Below, piece after piece: positions 7,136 to 16,560 of a stretch of DNA of 51,064 bases (positions are counted from its first letter, which is position 1; each line of letters opens with the position of its first letter). Source of the stretch: Leyella lascolaii (GTDB taxonomy: Bacteria; Bacteroidota; Bacteroidia; Bacteroidales; Bacteroidaceae); NCBI RefSeq assembly GCF_900079775.1, contig NZ_LT556042.1, positions 1 to 51,064 on the forward strand. Direction: 5' to 3'. A program made the translations under genes and the position numbers. Below the pieces are notes generated by a model. The model ran no database searches and was not told the DNA's origin. It worked only from the letters and a program-made list of their open reading frames with translations.

Positions 7136-9307
7136 TCACTTCATTATAATTGATAACCAATCACGGTTTATTTTGTCTACTGAAACATCTTTGTGCAATG
7201 TTACCAAGCCTTTGCTTTTTACATTTTGCTTTTCCGTGAATAAAAACGGTTGTTTAGAAGCCCTGAAAGTCTGGGTTAAAGTCGCTGTTTCAACAAAATG
7301 TCCGCCAATAAACTCAAAACGCTTGTAGCTGTAAGATGCTGCCGAAATGCGTGATGAAGAGAATATGCATTGTTTCTCCTTGTTTATTTGTGGGTTTTCT
7401 ATCTGCTTAAAGCTTTCATCTCTACGATATAGATTCTTTGTTTCATCCCATACAAGGCAATCATAATACTGTATCATCTGATTGCCATACTGACCAAGGT
7501 TGACAAGAATATCGTCCTTACCGTCAAAATTGACATCTTGTAAATTAACCCCAATATTGAGATTATCGGCAAACTCAATGTCAGAAGGATAGGAATAAGA
7601 AATTTCTTGAGCTATTTTTCCCTGCTTGTCAAATAGGGCGATTCGCAATCCTTTCAAGTCCGTACCGTTCCTGACAGCCGTATATTTCATCATTTTAGTT
7701 CCATTATAACTAACAAGTTGCCATTCGTCAGATGTCCAAAAAGAATGTTCTCCGTCATCATGCGCTTTTCCGCTTGTTGTCGTTTGAGCTTTCCCGTTTT
7801 CAAACGGTGTGGCAAACTTGAATTGAGGCTTAATGACCACATTGCCCAATGAATCGGCGAACCCTATCAACCCGTTATCATTCATGATGCGGAAAAGCCC
7901 TTCACGGATATGGTCGGGACCGTTATCGCATTTGAACACATAAAACAATTCTTTGCCTTGATTGTCTATGCAAACAACCCGTGCGTCCTTCTTGTTCTCA
8001 CACACAAAACCGATGTGCCGTATAGTATCTGTTTGGCAGAATTTATACTTACCGTATGGTACAATGGTATCACCACGTTCATTCAAGTAGCATACATGGA
8101 CACCTGCCTCAATATGTTTTTCTGTTGTATGGGCAATCAACTTTCTGTTCCTCTTAAAAGATATTGTTATAGCAAATTCAGATTCAACATATTTTCCTTT
8201 CCCGAAAAAAATTATGGCAGGAGTCCAGCGTGGCATCTTTCTAATTATCTCCAGTACTTGTTTGTCCCAGTCTTCCATGCCGCAACTTCGCAATACTTTT
8301 GGTCCGCACACTTCTCCATACGAGTCAATCCGCATGGAATAAACTCCTTTCACCTGCTGTTTGTCTCCCAATAACGTCGGGTCATACTTCAAGCGTCGGG
8401 TGATATAGTCTTGTGCGGCTCTTGGTCTCCCGTATTGAAACACCGGACCGGACTCCATATCTATGAACATATGTTTTTCTCTCTCTTCCGCGATGCTGTC
8501 CGCCTTCACCCGGTCTCTATAATGTTGAGGCAGGAAAGGAACGTATACCGTATATAAACATTCCATTCGTTTGCCGTCCTTGTCTCTGCACGGCAGGCAA
8601 TGCGGTAATGCTTTGGTCAATCGTACAACTTCCTCGTCGAAGTCTTTATGTTTGGATGACAATATATTGATGCCGTGCGGTAGCCCTAATGTGTCGATAG
8701 AGAAAATGACAACGGAATAGCCGGCTTGATCATTCTCCAACAGGTGTTCGGGATATACCATTTGGGAAGTGAAATACTTTTCCAAGTCGTAATCCCACTT
8801 CGCCCATCTGGGCTGCTCAATGGAAGACAAGTCTTTGATTGGTTTTCCAGAAATATCCAAAGTGCCAAAGTTCCAACTGCTATCCGCCCGCCAAGTGCTG
8901 TCCATACGGTTTTCATTCTCACGTTGTTCTTGTAAGCTGTTATCAGTCACACATCTGACAGGACAAATCCCAACAGTCAACGTATCGGGCAAAAATTGTA
9001 AAGCCAATGTGCTGTCAGTCAAATCCCGGATAACGAGTTTTTTCCCCGATTCAGATACTTTGACAGTATCCTTACATAAAGAATAAGAATAAAAAGGATC
9101 CGTTCTTTTCCTGTCATATGACAACACACTTCTACGTCCGTAATTGCGATACTCCATTTCCATAACACATTGCTTGTTATGCGGTAATTGCACTTTCCAT
9201 ACCCTGTTTTCCAACAACGCAGACCTATATGTACTGTTGCTACTTGTGGCAGAAAGTCCGCCAATAACAACACACGAAAGCAATATATACAGAAACTTTA
9301 TCATCAC
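7136..9307 (-). CDS. Mosaic envelope protein: TonB-C-like, WG-repeat and FG-GAP-like segments
   Basis: A 723-residue protein with signal peptide (FLYILLSCVVIGGLSA). Two stretches resemble the TonB C-terminal fold, around residues 185-270 (VVIFSIDTLGLP, DEEVVRLTKALPHC) and 300-390 (GVYSMRIDSYGEV, IIRKMPRWTPA). Near residues 470-500 there is a WG-like repeat (GLIGFADSLGNVVIKPQF). A FG-GAP or calcium-type motif follows near residue 600 (DVNFDGKDDILVNLG), then a C-terminal domain like those of FG-GAP-containing exoproteins. There is no N-terminal membrane anchor as in true TonB, so it is not a classic energy transducer. It is transcribed from a promoter inside an 88-bp-type repeat and is followed by the SIMPL gene. 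Role unknown. Confidence 0.78.
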   Translation of the reverse strand: MMIKFLYILLSCVVIGGLSATSSNSTYRSALLENRVWKVQLPHNKQCVMEMEYRNYGRRSVLSYDRKRTDPFYSYSLCKDTVKVSESGKKLVIRDLTDSTLALQFLPDTLTVGICPVRCVTDNSLQEQRENENRMDSTWRADSSWNFGTLDISGKPIKDLSSIEQPRWAKWDYDLEKYFTSQMVYPEHLLENDQAGYSVVIFSIDTLGLPHGINILSSKHKDFDEEVVRLTKALPHCLPCRDKDGKRMECLYTVYVPFLPQHYRDRVKADSIAEEREKHMFIDMESGPVFQYGRPRAAQDYITRRLKYDPTLLGDKQQVKGVYSMRIDSYGEVCGPKVLRSCGMEDWDKQVLEIIRKMPRWTPAIIFFGKGKYVESEFAITISFKRNRKLIAHTTEKHIEAGVHVCYLNERGDTIVPYGKYKFCQTDTIRHIGFVCENKKDARVVCIDNQGKELFYVFKCDNGPDHIREGLFRIMNDNGLIGFADSLGNVVIKPQFKFATPFENGKAQTTTSGKAHDDGEHSFWTSDEWQLVSYNGTKMMKYTAVRNGTDLKGLRIALFDKQGKIAQEISYSYPSDIEFADNLNIGVNLQDVNFDGKDDILVNLGQYGNQMIQYYDCLVWDETKNLYRRDESFKQIENPQINKEKQCIFSSSRISAASYSYKRFEFIGGHFVETATLTQTFRASKQPFLFTEKQNVKSKGLVTLHKDVSVDKINRDWLSIIMK

Positions 9308-9327
9308 CTATCAATCTTAATAACGCT

Positions 9328-9358
9328 CAAAGATAATGCAAGGCGAGAGCAACAGCAA
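9328..9358 (-). promoter_or_regulatory. Promoter of the mosaic protein/SIMPL operon, inside a repeat
   Basis: On the minus strand TTG (9356-9358), 20 bases, then TATCTTTG (9328-9335). This fits the Bacteroidota consensus and lies just before the start codon at 9307, giving a leader of about 15 bases. The promoter belongs to a unit of the 88-bp repeat family seen in tandem at 31229-31589. Confidence 0.65.
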
Positions 9359-9515
9359 GGCGGGAAAACGGAGTTTTACCGGACTTGATACTGCCGAGCC
9401 GAGGCTTATCTTATACAAAGATAACGCAAGGCGAGTGGAAAGAGGACTTGTTCTTACTTTCCCGAGTGCAGTGTATCTTATATACAAAGATACGGGAAAA
9501 GAACGACACAATCAA
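9328..9515 (-). repeat. Diverged copies of the 88-bp promoter-bearing repeat
   Basis: The stretch 9336-9423 matches the reverse complement of the tandem units at 31.2-31.6 kb: GCAAGGCGAGAGCAACAGCAAGGCGGG, then GTTTTACC, CTTGATACTGCCGAGCC and CTTATCTTATACAAAGATAA. A second, more diverged unit follows to about 9515. TATCTTTG occurs on the minus strand at 9328, 9416 (88 apart) and 9485; the last also has TTG at 9513-9515 with a 20-base spacer. Confidence 0.65.
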
Positions 9516-9542
9516 TTATCAGACATCTCCCATCCCGTTTAG

Positions 9543-11115
9543 TTTAATAAAAATTAACCCTTATTGCCTACACATTATTATTAAGTAGATGTTCTGAATT
9601 AATTGTCATCATATAGTATGCAGCTCCTGAACGGCATACAATATAATGACAAAGATATATCACCTGATGTTCAGCCCAAACCGACCAACTGACCGCCGGA
9701 ACCACTTTCACAATTCAGCACAGACTATGCTTCCATAGTACGCACTGCTGCCGTCATCGCTTTTCACTTTTTTGCACTATGCAGTCCGCGACATATCTGA
9801 CAATGACGTAATAACAATCTGCCTGAAAGCAGCGCATGATACGGATGAGACTTAACGTCAGCCTCTTGCCTGATACCGTTTTCCACTCATATCTTTCCGG
9901 CTCTGGCTCATACGACATGTTAGATCCTGACGACACGCCTGTATAAATAATAATAAGGGACGGACACACGCGCATAGATGTGAGTAAAAAATTTTTACAT
10001 TTTTGTTTCCGGAAACAGAAATGGCACGTTAAGGAAACGGCAATCTTCCGAGTGTTTTCCGTTTTGCATTTTGCGGTATAGTCCACATTCTACTCCGCAG
10101 ACACGACCGTTAAATACCCGTTAATAGCTCTTCAATGCCCGATTCTCATCTGATTCTGTTTATTCACTCACACTCCTTGCGTTGCGGAAAAGCCCGTTTC
10201 ATAATACAAGACGGCATCTCCAGCATGCCCGAAGAGCCTTTTCCGCACTACATGAAAGCCTGTTTCACACACACGAACAAGCTTCTTGCGATTACATTTT
10301 ATTTAAAATGGCTGATAATCAATGTATTATGCTGACACGTCAAAAACTGTGTATATTGAGACGAACCGGCTTCTGCAAGCCTCCACGCAAATCTCAGCGA
10401 CTTCACGTTGTAATAATTTTCGTTTCTTCTCTACCATATCACATAATTATGAGTGTGAGTTTTAAGTCCTGACGTCAAAAATGTATCATAGATATATCAG
10501 CAGGTCTGCGGTCTGCCGTTTTACGGTTGTGTGACGGCATGGCAGCCTGCGTTCAGACACGGACAGTCATATTGGCAAATGGGTTTATACCGGAATGATG
10601 CCTCACGCGCCGCACCGGCACTGCGCGGCTCGCCTTCGGCTCTAAGCAAAGGCATACCTTCAGACACAAATGTAATAAACATGCAGGAGTATAATCCTCA
10701 AAATGACACGAGAACATTATAATTGCCAATCTCGCCTGTTTTACATTAAAACAATGATGACACCAGCCATGGAAAGACACAAAATCTTGCGTTTCACGAG
10801 CAATAAGCAAAGCAACGACAGGCATATCCTCACCTCTGTTTATACGCATCATTGCTTGTGAGACACAAGATTTTGCATCTCTACTTTGGATTACACACAC
10901 ATAATAGCGTGTTGTTTCATGTATTAAGCAATACCGGTAAGGGCTATGAAAGCCTGCTTTCCAATTGCCGGACGCAGCCTGCCTTATAAAAAAAAGAGTT
11001 GCATGAATACCAAGTCAGATATAAACACCTGCCTGGGTGTTCACCGGCATTGCCCTGACCTGTTGTCTGAAAGCAACAGTATGCCGGCGAATGAGGAATA
11101 TGACGTCAGTCACAT
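9543..11115. other. Long intergenic region without a supported gene
   Basis: Short open frames exist on both strands but none has a convincing start, composition or domain. The only structure identified is the family A repeat at 10771-10889. The region separates two minus-strand units and looks like decayed sequence. Confidence 0.5.
10771..10889 (-). repeat. Dispersed repeat family A, copy 1
   Basis: The reverse complement starts CCAAAGTAGAGATGCAAAAT and ends in ACGCAAGATTTTGTGTC. It matches the plus strand at 33483-33599 closely at both ends. The two ends are inverted repeats of each other around the core CAAAATCTTG, so the element resembles a small non-coding mobile or REP-like unit. Confidence 0.65.
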
Positions 11116-13425
11116 TCACTCATATATCTCATCCACTCCGAGGTCTGTTTCCTCTTCCGAAGACGCGCAAGGGTCATAATCGGCAGGCATATCAAACTTG
11201 ACAGAGGGGTCATAGCCAAGCGTTTTATCCGCATACACCTTTTTCATGAAATACGCCCATATGGGCAATGCCATTGTCGCGCCCTGCCCCATCCTCATGG
11301 AGTCAAAATGAATGTCACGGTCTTCACCCCCTACCCAGCATCCGCTCACAAGCTGCGGTGTGAAACCTACAAACCATGCGTCCGAATTACGGTTTGTTGT
11401 ACCTGTCTTTCCACCTATCTCTCCGGGAATGTTATATCTGAATCTCAGCCGTCCTGCCGTTCCTCCGTCAACGACACCTTTCAGAAGCACAAGCATCTTG
11501 TTGGCGCTCTCCTCACTGATGACCTCGTTCATATGAGGCCGGAAGTTCGCAATGACGTTTCCTTCATTATCCTCTATTCTTGTAACAAAGAGCGGAGCTG
11601 TGCGTATGCCGTGATTGACAAACGCGGTATAGCCGCTCACCATCTCAGCCACAGACACGTCGCACGGTCCGAGACAAAGTGACATTGACGGATAGACGTC
11701 AGGGTTGTTGATTCCATAATCACGCAAAAGGCTCACGAACTGCTGCGGATTGAGCTTGCTCATGAGGTAAGCTGAAATCCAGTTGTTTGACTGCGCCAGT
11801 CCCCATTTCAAAGTGACAAGCTCACCATAACGTTTGCGGCTTGTGTTTCTCGGTGTCCACGGCTTGCCTGCCACGATGTAAGTCTGCTGCACATTGGGCA
11901 CTTTGTCACAAGGAGAGAATCCGTTCTCCATTGCCAGAGAATATAGGAAAGGCTTTATTGTAGAACCTATCTGGCGGCGTCCGTTCATCACCATATCATA
12001 CATAAAATGCGAATAGTCGAGCCCTCCTACGTATGCCTTCACCTCTCCCGTCTTCGGATCCATGCTCATGAATCCGGCTCTAAGGAACGACTTCACATAT
12101 CTGATGCTGTCGAGCGGCGTCATCACCGTATCGATGTCGCCATGGTATGTGAACACCGACATTTCCACCGGAGTACGGAATGCCTTTCTTATCTCCTCCT
12201 CCGACGCTCCGGCAGCCTTCATTTCGATGTATCGTCCGCTTTGTCTCACCGATCTGTCCATTATCTGCTCCACCTGTCTGGCAGTAAGAGCATCAGAGAA
12301 GGGAGCATTGCGCTTTCTGCGCTTTTCCTTGAAGAACTCCGGCTGAAGGAACTTTGCCACGTGTCCGTAAACGGCTTCCTCGGCATAACGCTGCATTCTT
12401 GAATCAACTGTGGTATACACTTTCAGACCGTCAGAATTCAGGTTGTATGGCTTGCCGTCTTTCTTCAGATTCTTATTACACCACCCATACAATGGGTCGT
12501 TAGCCCAGGCTATTGAGTCGAGCACAAACTGCCTCTCGTTCCATTCGGGATAATTCTCCCTTTCAGGATATTGCGCAGTCATGTACATTCTAAGGAATTC
12601 GCGGAAGTACGGAGCAGTTCCGTTCTTATGGTCCGTACGGTGGAAATCGAGAGTCAGCGGTTCGTCAGAATACCTGTTATAGTCTGCCGTCGATATGAAT
12701 CCGGCTTTCCTCATCTGTGCGAGCACCACATTGCGGCGGCTGCGGCAGCGTTCAGGATATCTCACGGGGTTGAACAGTGAAGGATTCTTGCAAAGTCCCA
12801 CCAGTGTAGCCGCCTCTGTCACCGTAAGATCCTTCGGTTCTTTATTAAAATAGGTGTTGGAGGCGGTCTTTATTCCCACAGCGTTGTGCAGGAAATCAAA
12901 ATAGTTAAGATAAAGGGCTATTATCTCTTCCTTTGTGTAGTAACGCTCCAGTTTGACGGCAATCACCCACTCTATAGGTTTCTGCAAAAGTCTCTCGACA
13001 GTGCTTCCGGCAGTCTCCGAGTAAAGTTGTTTGGCAAGTTGCTGTGTAATGGTGGAGCCTCCTCCGGCACTCTCCTGCCCGAGCAGTCCTCTCTTTATCA
13101 TCGCACGGGCAAGCGCAATGAAGTCTATTCCGGAGTGATCATAAAAACGTTCGTCCTCTGTTGCTATAAGCGCCTGTACAAGATGGGGCGACAGATTTGA
13201 GTAAGACACGCATATACGGTTTTCGCGATTGAGGTTCCACGTGCCTATCACCTTCCCGTCTGACGAATAGACCTGCGTCGCGAACCTACTGATAGGGTTC
13301 TGCAGGTCTTCAAGCGGAGGCATATAACCTATCCACCCGAACCATATGGCAGTAAAGGCAGCGGCACATGTGACAAAACTCAAGACTAATAATCCCCAAA
13401 GAAAATGTATAAAGATTTTTCTCAT
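11116..13425 (-). CDS. Penicillin-binding protein 1A, bifunctional transglycosylase/transpeptidase
   Basis: A 769-residue class A PBP that polymerises and cross-links peptidoglycan in the periplasm. One N-terminal membrane helix (residues 5-30) is followed by the GT51 glycosyltransferase domain, with the catalytic Glu in TEDERFYDHSG and the GGSTITQQLAKQ motif. The transpeptidase domain shows all three boxes: GSTIKPF (SxxK, nucleophile Ser), SNN (SxN) and GKTGTTN (KTG). The frame is open to 13476, but ATG 13425 is chosen because a promoter lies at 13447-13476 and MRKIF leads directly into the membrane helix. Single gene, monocistronic by context. The acidic C-terminal tail is typical of Bacteroidota members. 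Confidence 0.95.
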   Translation of the reverse strand: MRKIFIHFLWGLLVLSFVTCAAAFTAIWFGWIGYMPPLEDLQNPISRFATQVYSSDGKVIGTWNLNRENRICVSYSNLSPHLVQALIATEDERFYDHSGIDFIALARAMIKRGLLGQESAGGGSTITQQLAKQLYSETAGSTVERLLQKPIEWVIAVKLERYYTKEEIIALYLNYFDFLHNAVGIKTASNTYFNKEPKDLTVTEAATLVGLCKNPSLFNPVRYPERCRSRRNVVLAQMRKAGFISTADYNRYSDEPLTLDFHRTDHKNGTAPYFREFLRMYMTAQYPERENYPEWNERQFVLDSIAWANDPLYGWCNKNLKKDGKPYNLNSDGLKVYTTVDSRMQRYAEEAVYGHVAKFLQPEFFKEKRRKRNAPFSDALTARQVEQIMDRSVRQSGRYIEMKAAGASEEEIRKAFRTPVEMSVFTYHGDIDTVMTPLDSIRYVKSFLRAGFMSMDPKTGEVKAYVGGLDYSHFMYDMVMNGRRQIGSTIKPFLYSLAMENGFSPCDKVPNVQQTYIVAGKPWTPRNTSRKRYGELVTLKWGLAQSNNWISAYLMSKLNPQQFVSLLRDYGINNPDVYPSMSLCLGPCDVSVAEMVSGYTAFVNHGIRTAPLFVTRIEDNEGNVIANFRPHMNEVISEESANKMLVLLKGVVDGGTAGRLRFRYNIPGEIGGKTGTTNRNSDAWFVGFTPQLVSGCWVGGEDRDIHFDSMRMGQGATMALPIWAYFMKKVYADKTLGYDPSVKFDMPADYDPCASSEEETDLGVDEIYE

Positions 13426-13446
13426 GAGCGGAAACCGATTTTTCGG

Positions 13447-13476
13447 CAAAGGTAATGCAATTAGGATAAAAAGCAA
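13447..13476 (-). promoter_or_regulatory. Promoter of the PBP1A gene
   Basis: On the minus strand TTG (13474-13476), 19 bases, then TACCTTTG (13447-13454). The start site would be near 13440, which excludes the longer upstream reading and supports ATG 13425. Confidence 0.7.
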
Positions 13477-14019
13477 AACAAATATTATGATATTTTACTT
13501 TCTGTATGAAGCATGGCTAAGAAACGCGCTCCCGATACTTCATAACAATTTGATGGTACACTTTTTAGCATGACAAGCAAAACCTTCAAATCAAAAATCA
13601 AAGATTTGCTGCCGCTCCGCAGCTTTGTTCGTTTTTTATAAACAAAGACATGAGCGACCTAAGGTTAAACTCTTATTTTAATCCATAAACTGGCGTTAAG
13701 CCTCAATCTTACTACAGCCGTTGCCAGCAATACGGGGGTTATGTATATATCAAAAACGTGGGAAGACATATTCTGAAAATGCGCAAGACAAAACGGAGCC
13801 TATATTACAGAAGAGTTATCAAGAGTCGGCACGCAAAAACCAAAGTGTATATACGTCACAACGGATGATTGATATTATATATGTGTATATTCTATAAAAG
13901 ATGTTCAGAAAATGCACAGCGGCTTATTATAAAACAATTCAAATGCATCCGAATCAGGAATCATTCATGCTCACGACACATCCTGTTCTTCATGATATGC
14001 TGCCGATACACTACATAAA
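13477..14019. other. Intergenic region, nothing recognised
   Basis: An AT-rich stretch between the divergently read PBP1A promoter and the terminator of the AbaSI cassette. Open frames are short and unconvincing, and no repeat or RNA was recognised. Confidence 0.4.
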
Positions 14020-14050
14020 ACGTGGAGATGCGTTTCCTGCATCTCCACGT
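14020..14050 (-). terminator. Intrinsic terminator of the AbaSI-like cassette
   Basis: A perfect 12-base stem (ACGTGGAGATGC / GCATCTCCACGT) with a 7-base loop, followed on the minus strand by TTTT. It lies 12 bases after the stop codon of the small gene at 14063, which supports that gene as the last of the operon. Confidence 0.75.
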
Positions 14051-14062
14051 CTTAAGTCATGT

Positions 14063-14227
14063 TCATTTCTTTTTGTTTCCCAAAATAGAGTTCAGTACAA
14101 ACCTGCCTATTTTTCTTTCCAGTCCCTGTCTGGTTGTAGGCAATCCTGTCTTCCTGCTTATTTTCTGTTTTGCGGCAGTAATTCCGACCGCCCTTTTCCA
14201 AGAAAAGCTTAACCCGCGTATTTTCAT
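14063..14227 (-). CDS. Small basic conserved-looking protein
   Basis: A 54-residue protein rich in Lys and Arg (LSFSWKRAVGITAAKQK, TGLPTTRQGLERKIGR). An ATG at 14233 is also possible, and the frame continues upstream to 14329. The patterned sequence and position, between the 272-residue gene and a strong terminator, favour a real gene. It reads like small Bacteroidota proteins with a GLERKIG motif, but no function can be given. Fourth gene of the minus-strand cassette with the AbaSI-like nuclease. Confidence 0.55.
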   Translation of the reverse strand: MKIRGLSFSWKRAVGITAAKQKISRKTGLPTTRQGLERKIGRFVLNSILGNKKK

Positions 14228-14351
14228 ATGCATTGCAATATCATGTAACATACAAAAGCTACAGCAGCCCAAAACAACACATAAAGTATGTTCCGGCACA
14301 GATAGAGGATTATGCCTAAGCATCCCCAATTACCAAGTCCCATATACTATA

Positions 14352-15167
14352 TCATAAACCTTTCTTTTTGAACGCTTCCACCAGACTCTTTATCAATGCG
14401 TCTATTTCATTCACGACACCGTTCATGAATGCCACTCTGGCGTTCGGATTTTTCAGTTTTCCAATCCCTTCCGAGTTCATTTTCTTGAAGTTCAGTTCAT
14501 GTCGCGGTGACGGTTCGCCAAATCCAGCCCATGTCTTATCGGCAACACGGATAGCTGTGCCGGCTCCGCCTATCGCATCTTCCAATACTTTGTCTTTCGC
14601 GATGTCGCCTGCATAATTTACGCCAAAGCAATATTTTTCTATCGCATAGATTGTGAATGTCACATCCTTTCTCTTCTTGGTACGGTAGATGTTGAATGTC
14701 ACACCATAACGTTTGTATCTGTTACTTTTATAGTAATCCTCCACGTCTTGGGCAAAGTCTTTCTTTTGGATGTCATAACCCTTAGCGATGAGCAAGTCCT
14801 GCAATGTGTCCCAGAAATAGCATTGCAGCTGTTCGCCGCTCCAGTCATCTGTCGCAACGACCTCGCGCCCGGCGGCAGCAATGGTTATGCTGCCACTCAC
14901 AAGCTTTGTGTTGTCAGGGTTAGCAACCTTCACCGTTATTCCGAACATTTCCTTCATTTTGGTCTCAAAGTTACCTACCTGCATGTTTCCACGGCATGCA
15001 AGCTCTCCTCCCTTTGCGTTTTCTCCGCTTCGTATAGACGCAAGCGTCGCATCCTCAGGCGCGAATTTCGCACCTTTATACACACGCAAAGTAGCTCCGA
15101 ACGCATCCTTGAACTGTTTCCTTAGACTTTTGACCGTCATACGGCCGTTAATGTTGAATTCTGCCAT
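14352..15167 (-). CDS. Unknown cassette protein with N-terminal MAEFNING-type domain
   Basis: A 271-residue protein from ATG 15167; an upstream ATG at 15215 would add 16 residues. The first 95 residues (FNINGRMTVKSLRKQF, FGATLRVYKG, VGNFETKMKEMFGI) match a compact domain that recurs in Bacteroidota hypothetical proteins, there usually starting at MAEF. The remainder has a lysine-rich YKRYGVTFNIYR section and a C-terminal helix (VNEIDALIKSLVEAF). There is no signal peptide, so it should be cytoplasmic. It lies between a coiled-coil protein and a small basic protein, in an operon with a predicted type IV nuclease. Possible roles are regulator, nuclease partner or immunity factor; none is shown. 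Confidence 0.75.
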   Translation of the reverse strand: MAEFNINGRMTVKSLRKQFKDAFGATLRVYKGAKFAPEDATLASIRSGENAKGGELACRGNMQVGNFETKMKEMFGITVKVANPDNTKLVSGSITIAAAGREVVATDDWSGEQLQCYFWDTLQDLLIAKGYDIQKKDFAQDVEDYYKSNRYKRYGVTFNIYRTKKRKDVTFTIYAIEKYCFGVNYAGDIAKDKVLEDAIGGAGTAIRVADKTWAGFGEPSPRHELNFKKMNSEGIGKLKNPNARVAFMNGVVNEIDALIKSLVEAFKKKGL

Positions 15168-15229
15168 TGTAAAATTATCTTTTAAAGTGTTGATAAGATT
15201 GTTTATTATTCCCATATGTTTTAAATTGT

Positions 15230-15484
15230 TTATTTGATTCTTCTGAGAGTGGCTCTCACATTCTCAATGTCTCTTTTGAGGCTTTCTATACGTCTGTCGT
15301 GAGAAGCCGCCCGGCTTATCTTTGATTTACGATAGCTTGCCTTGCTTGATATGGAAGATGTCCTTTTTATCATATCAGCATAATAGGCGTTGTCTTTTTT
15401 CTTTGCTTCCCTCTCCTTTGCAATCGAAGCACGAAGGTCTATAAGACGCTTCTTATAATATTCTTTACTCATGACAAGCATCAT
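15230..15484 (-). CDS. Small charged coiled-coil protein
   Basis: An 84-residue protein, highly charged with heptad-like spacing (YYKKRLIDLRASIAKEREAKK; SLKRDIENVRATLRRIK), so probably a coiled coil. The start overlaps the nuclease stop codon (TAATG), indicating translational coupling; an internal Met at 15472 is an alternative. No known family. Coupling suggests it acts with the nuclease, perhaps as structural partner or modulator (inference). Confidence 0.75.
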   Translation of the reverse strand: MMLVMSKEYYKKRLIDLRASIAKEREAKKKDNAYYADMIKRTSSISSKASYRKSKISRAASHDRRIESLKRDIENVRATLRRIK

Positions 15485-16347
15485 TAAAGTTTATAATAAT
15501 CGGAAATACGTTTCCAGACACATCTGTTCTCTTTGACAGACTGTTCCCTGTCAAGACAGAACACGCCTGTGAAGCGATAGAAACAGAAGCCCAAATCATC
15601 CTTATAGCGTAAGAATGTGACGCGGTTTTCTGCCGGTGCGTTGAGCCAATGATTAAGGTGTCCGGCACGCTTGTCCTCCGCCTTAGGATACTCATAGATA
15701 TACATTCCGTCCTCAGAAAGCCTGTTACACCAAAGGCGGTGTTCCGTGTTTGGCCACCAGATTATATCCTTCTTCCTGTCAGGCACCGCCGCGCCTGATG
15801 CGCGAAGGAATCCGCGGTGTTTGGGTTTTGTGCCGAATACAGCCGCAACGTCTTCCGTCGTGCGCAGGCATTCGTTGTCTCCGACCTTCAGAAAACCTTT
15901 CTTTATGTGATACTCCACAGTGAGAGTGTCGGCTTCATTCCACGGAATGAAATCATCGCCGAGCGCGGAAATGCGTTGCCTTATCATACCGACAACCTCC
16001 GCAACCTGACGGTGGACTCCGTCGATATCACAGTCACAGTCTATCACAACAGGCTTCGAACCGGTGACATCCAGTATCTCTTCGTTACGGATTATATCTA
16101 TTTCACGCAGCACGCCATTATCATCTTTGTGGTAAGGCTCATTTATTTCGATGAAAACATTCAGCTGAGGTAAGTACAAGTCTGCAAGCGCATACTTGTC
16201 CTGTGTTCTTCTGATATATTGTTGAACGACAAATTTCACACGGTCGTCGTCCAACTGATGCCATATCCGGCTTATGACATAGGATTCCGTCTTTTTCCTG
16301 CTTATCCTGGCAAACAGACGTTCCATATATTCCAACTTGAAATCCAT
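15484..16347 (-). CDS. AbaSI/PvuRts1I-like modification-dependent endonuclease
   Basis: A 287-residue protein from ATG 16347; the frame stays open to 16431. Residues 1-135 look like a Vsr/PD-(D/E)XK nuclease: E21, then ALADLYLPQLNVFIEIN with D56 and E67. Residues 150-287 (DIIWWPNTEHRLW, LSEDGMYIYEY, FYRFTGVFCLDRE, WKRIS) resemble the SRA-like reader half of AbaSI and PvuRts1I, enzymes that cut DNA holding 5-hydroxymethyl- or glucosylated cytosine, as in T-even phages. Domain order and length agree with that family. The E-x-N rather than E-x-D/K at the active site should be noted. It heads the minus-strand cassette. The assignment rests on remembered family patterns, not a search. Confidence 0.75.
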   Translation of the reverse strand: MDFKLEYMERLFARISRKKTESYVISRIWHQLDDDRVKFVVQQYIRRTQDKYALADLYLPQLNVFIEINEPYHKDDNGVLREIDIIRNEEILDVTGSKPVVIDCDCDIDGVHRQVAEVVGMIRQRISALGDDFIPWNEADTLTVEYHIKKGFLKVGDNECLRTTEDVAAVFGTKPKHRGFLRASGAAVPDRKKDIIWWPNTEHRLWCNRLSEDGMYIYEYPKAEDKRAGHLNHWLNAPAENRVTFLRYKDDLGFCFYRFTGVFCLDREQSVKENRCVWKRISDYYKL

Positions 16348-16434
16348 ATTACTTAGGCTTTTATAGGTGTTTGTACTATATCCTGCAAACGGAGCAAAAG
16401 AAAAAGGACACAGCCTTGACTTTCCGCTCATCTG

Positions 16435-16560
16435 CTTTAGTAGGTTCTGGTAAAACCTTTAGCCCAAATAAGGAAAAGCAGTCTGCGCCCATTGCAGGGT
16501 ACAAACCTACCATTCGACCTATTATTCGGGGCTATTTTCAATTTACCAGATTTACTAAAG
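16435..16560. repeat. 126-bp element with terminal inverted repeats
   Basis: The ends CTTTAGTAGGTTCTGGTA (16435-16452) and, reversed, CTTTAGTAAATCTGGTA (16544-16560) are inverted repeats. The interior carries no supported gene, although a short plus-strand frame is open. It sits just upstream of the AbaSI-like cassette. The sequence feels familiar as a recurring Bacteroidales intergenic element, from memory only. Confidence 0.5.

Noticed and set aside
9754..10086. 110-codon minus-strand gene
   Set aside because: No promoter, no recognisable protein pattern, and composition like surrounding intergenic DNA.
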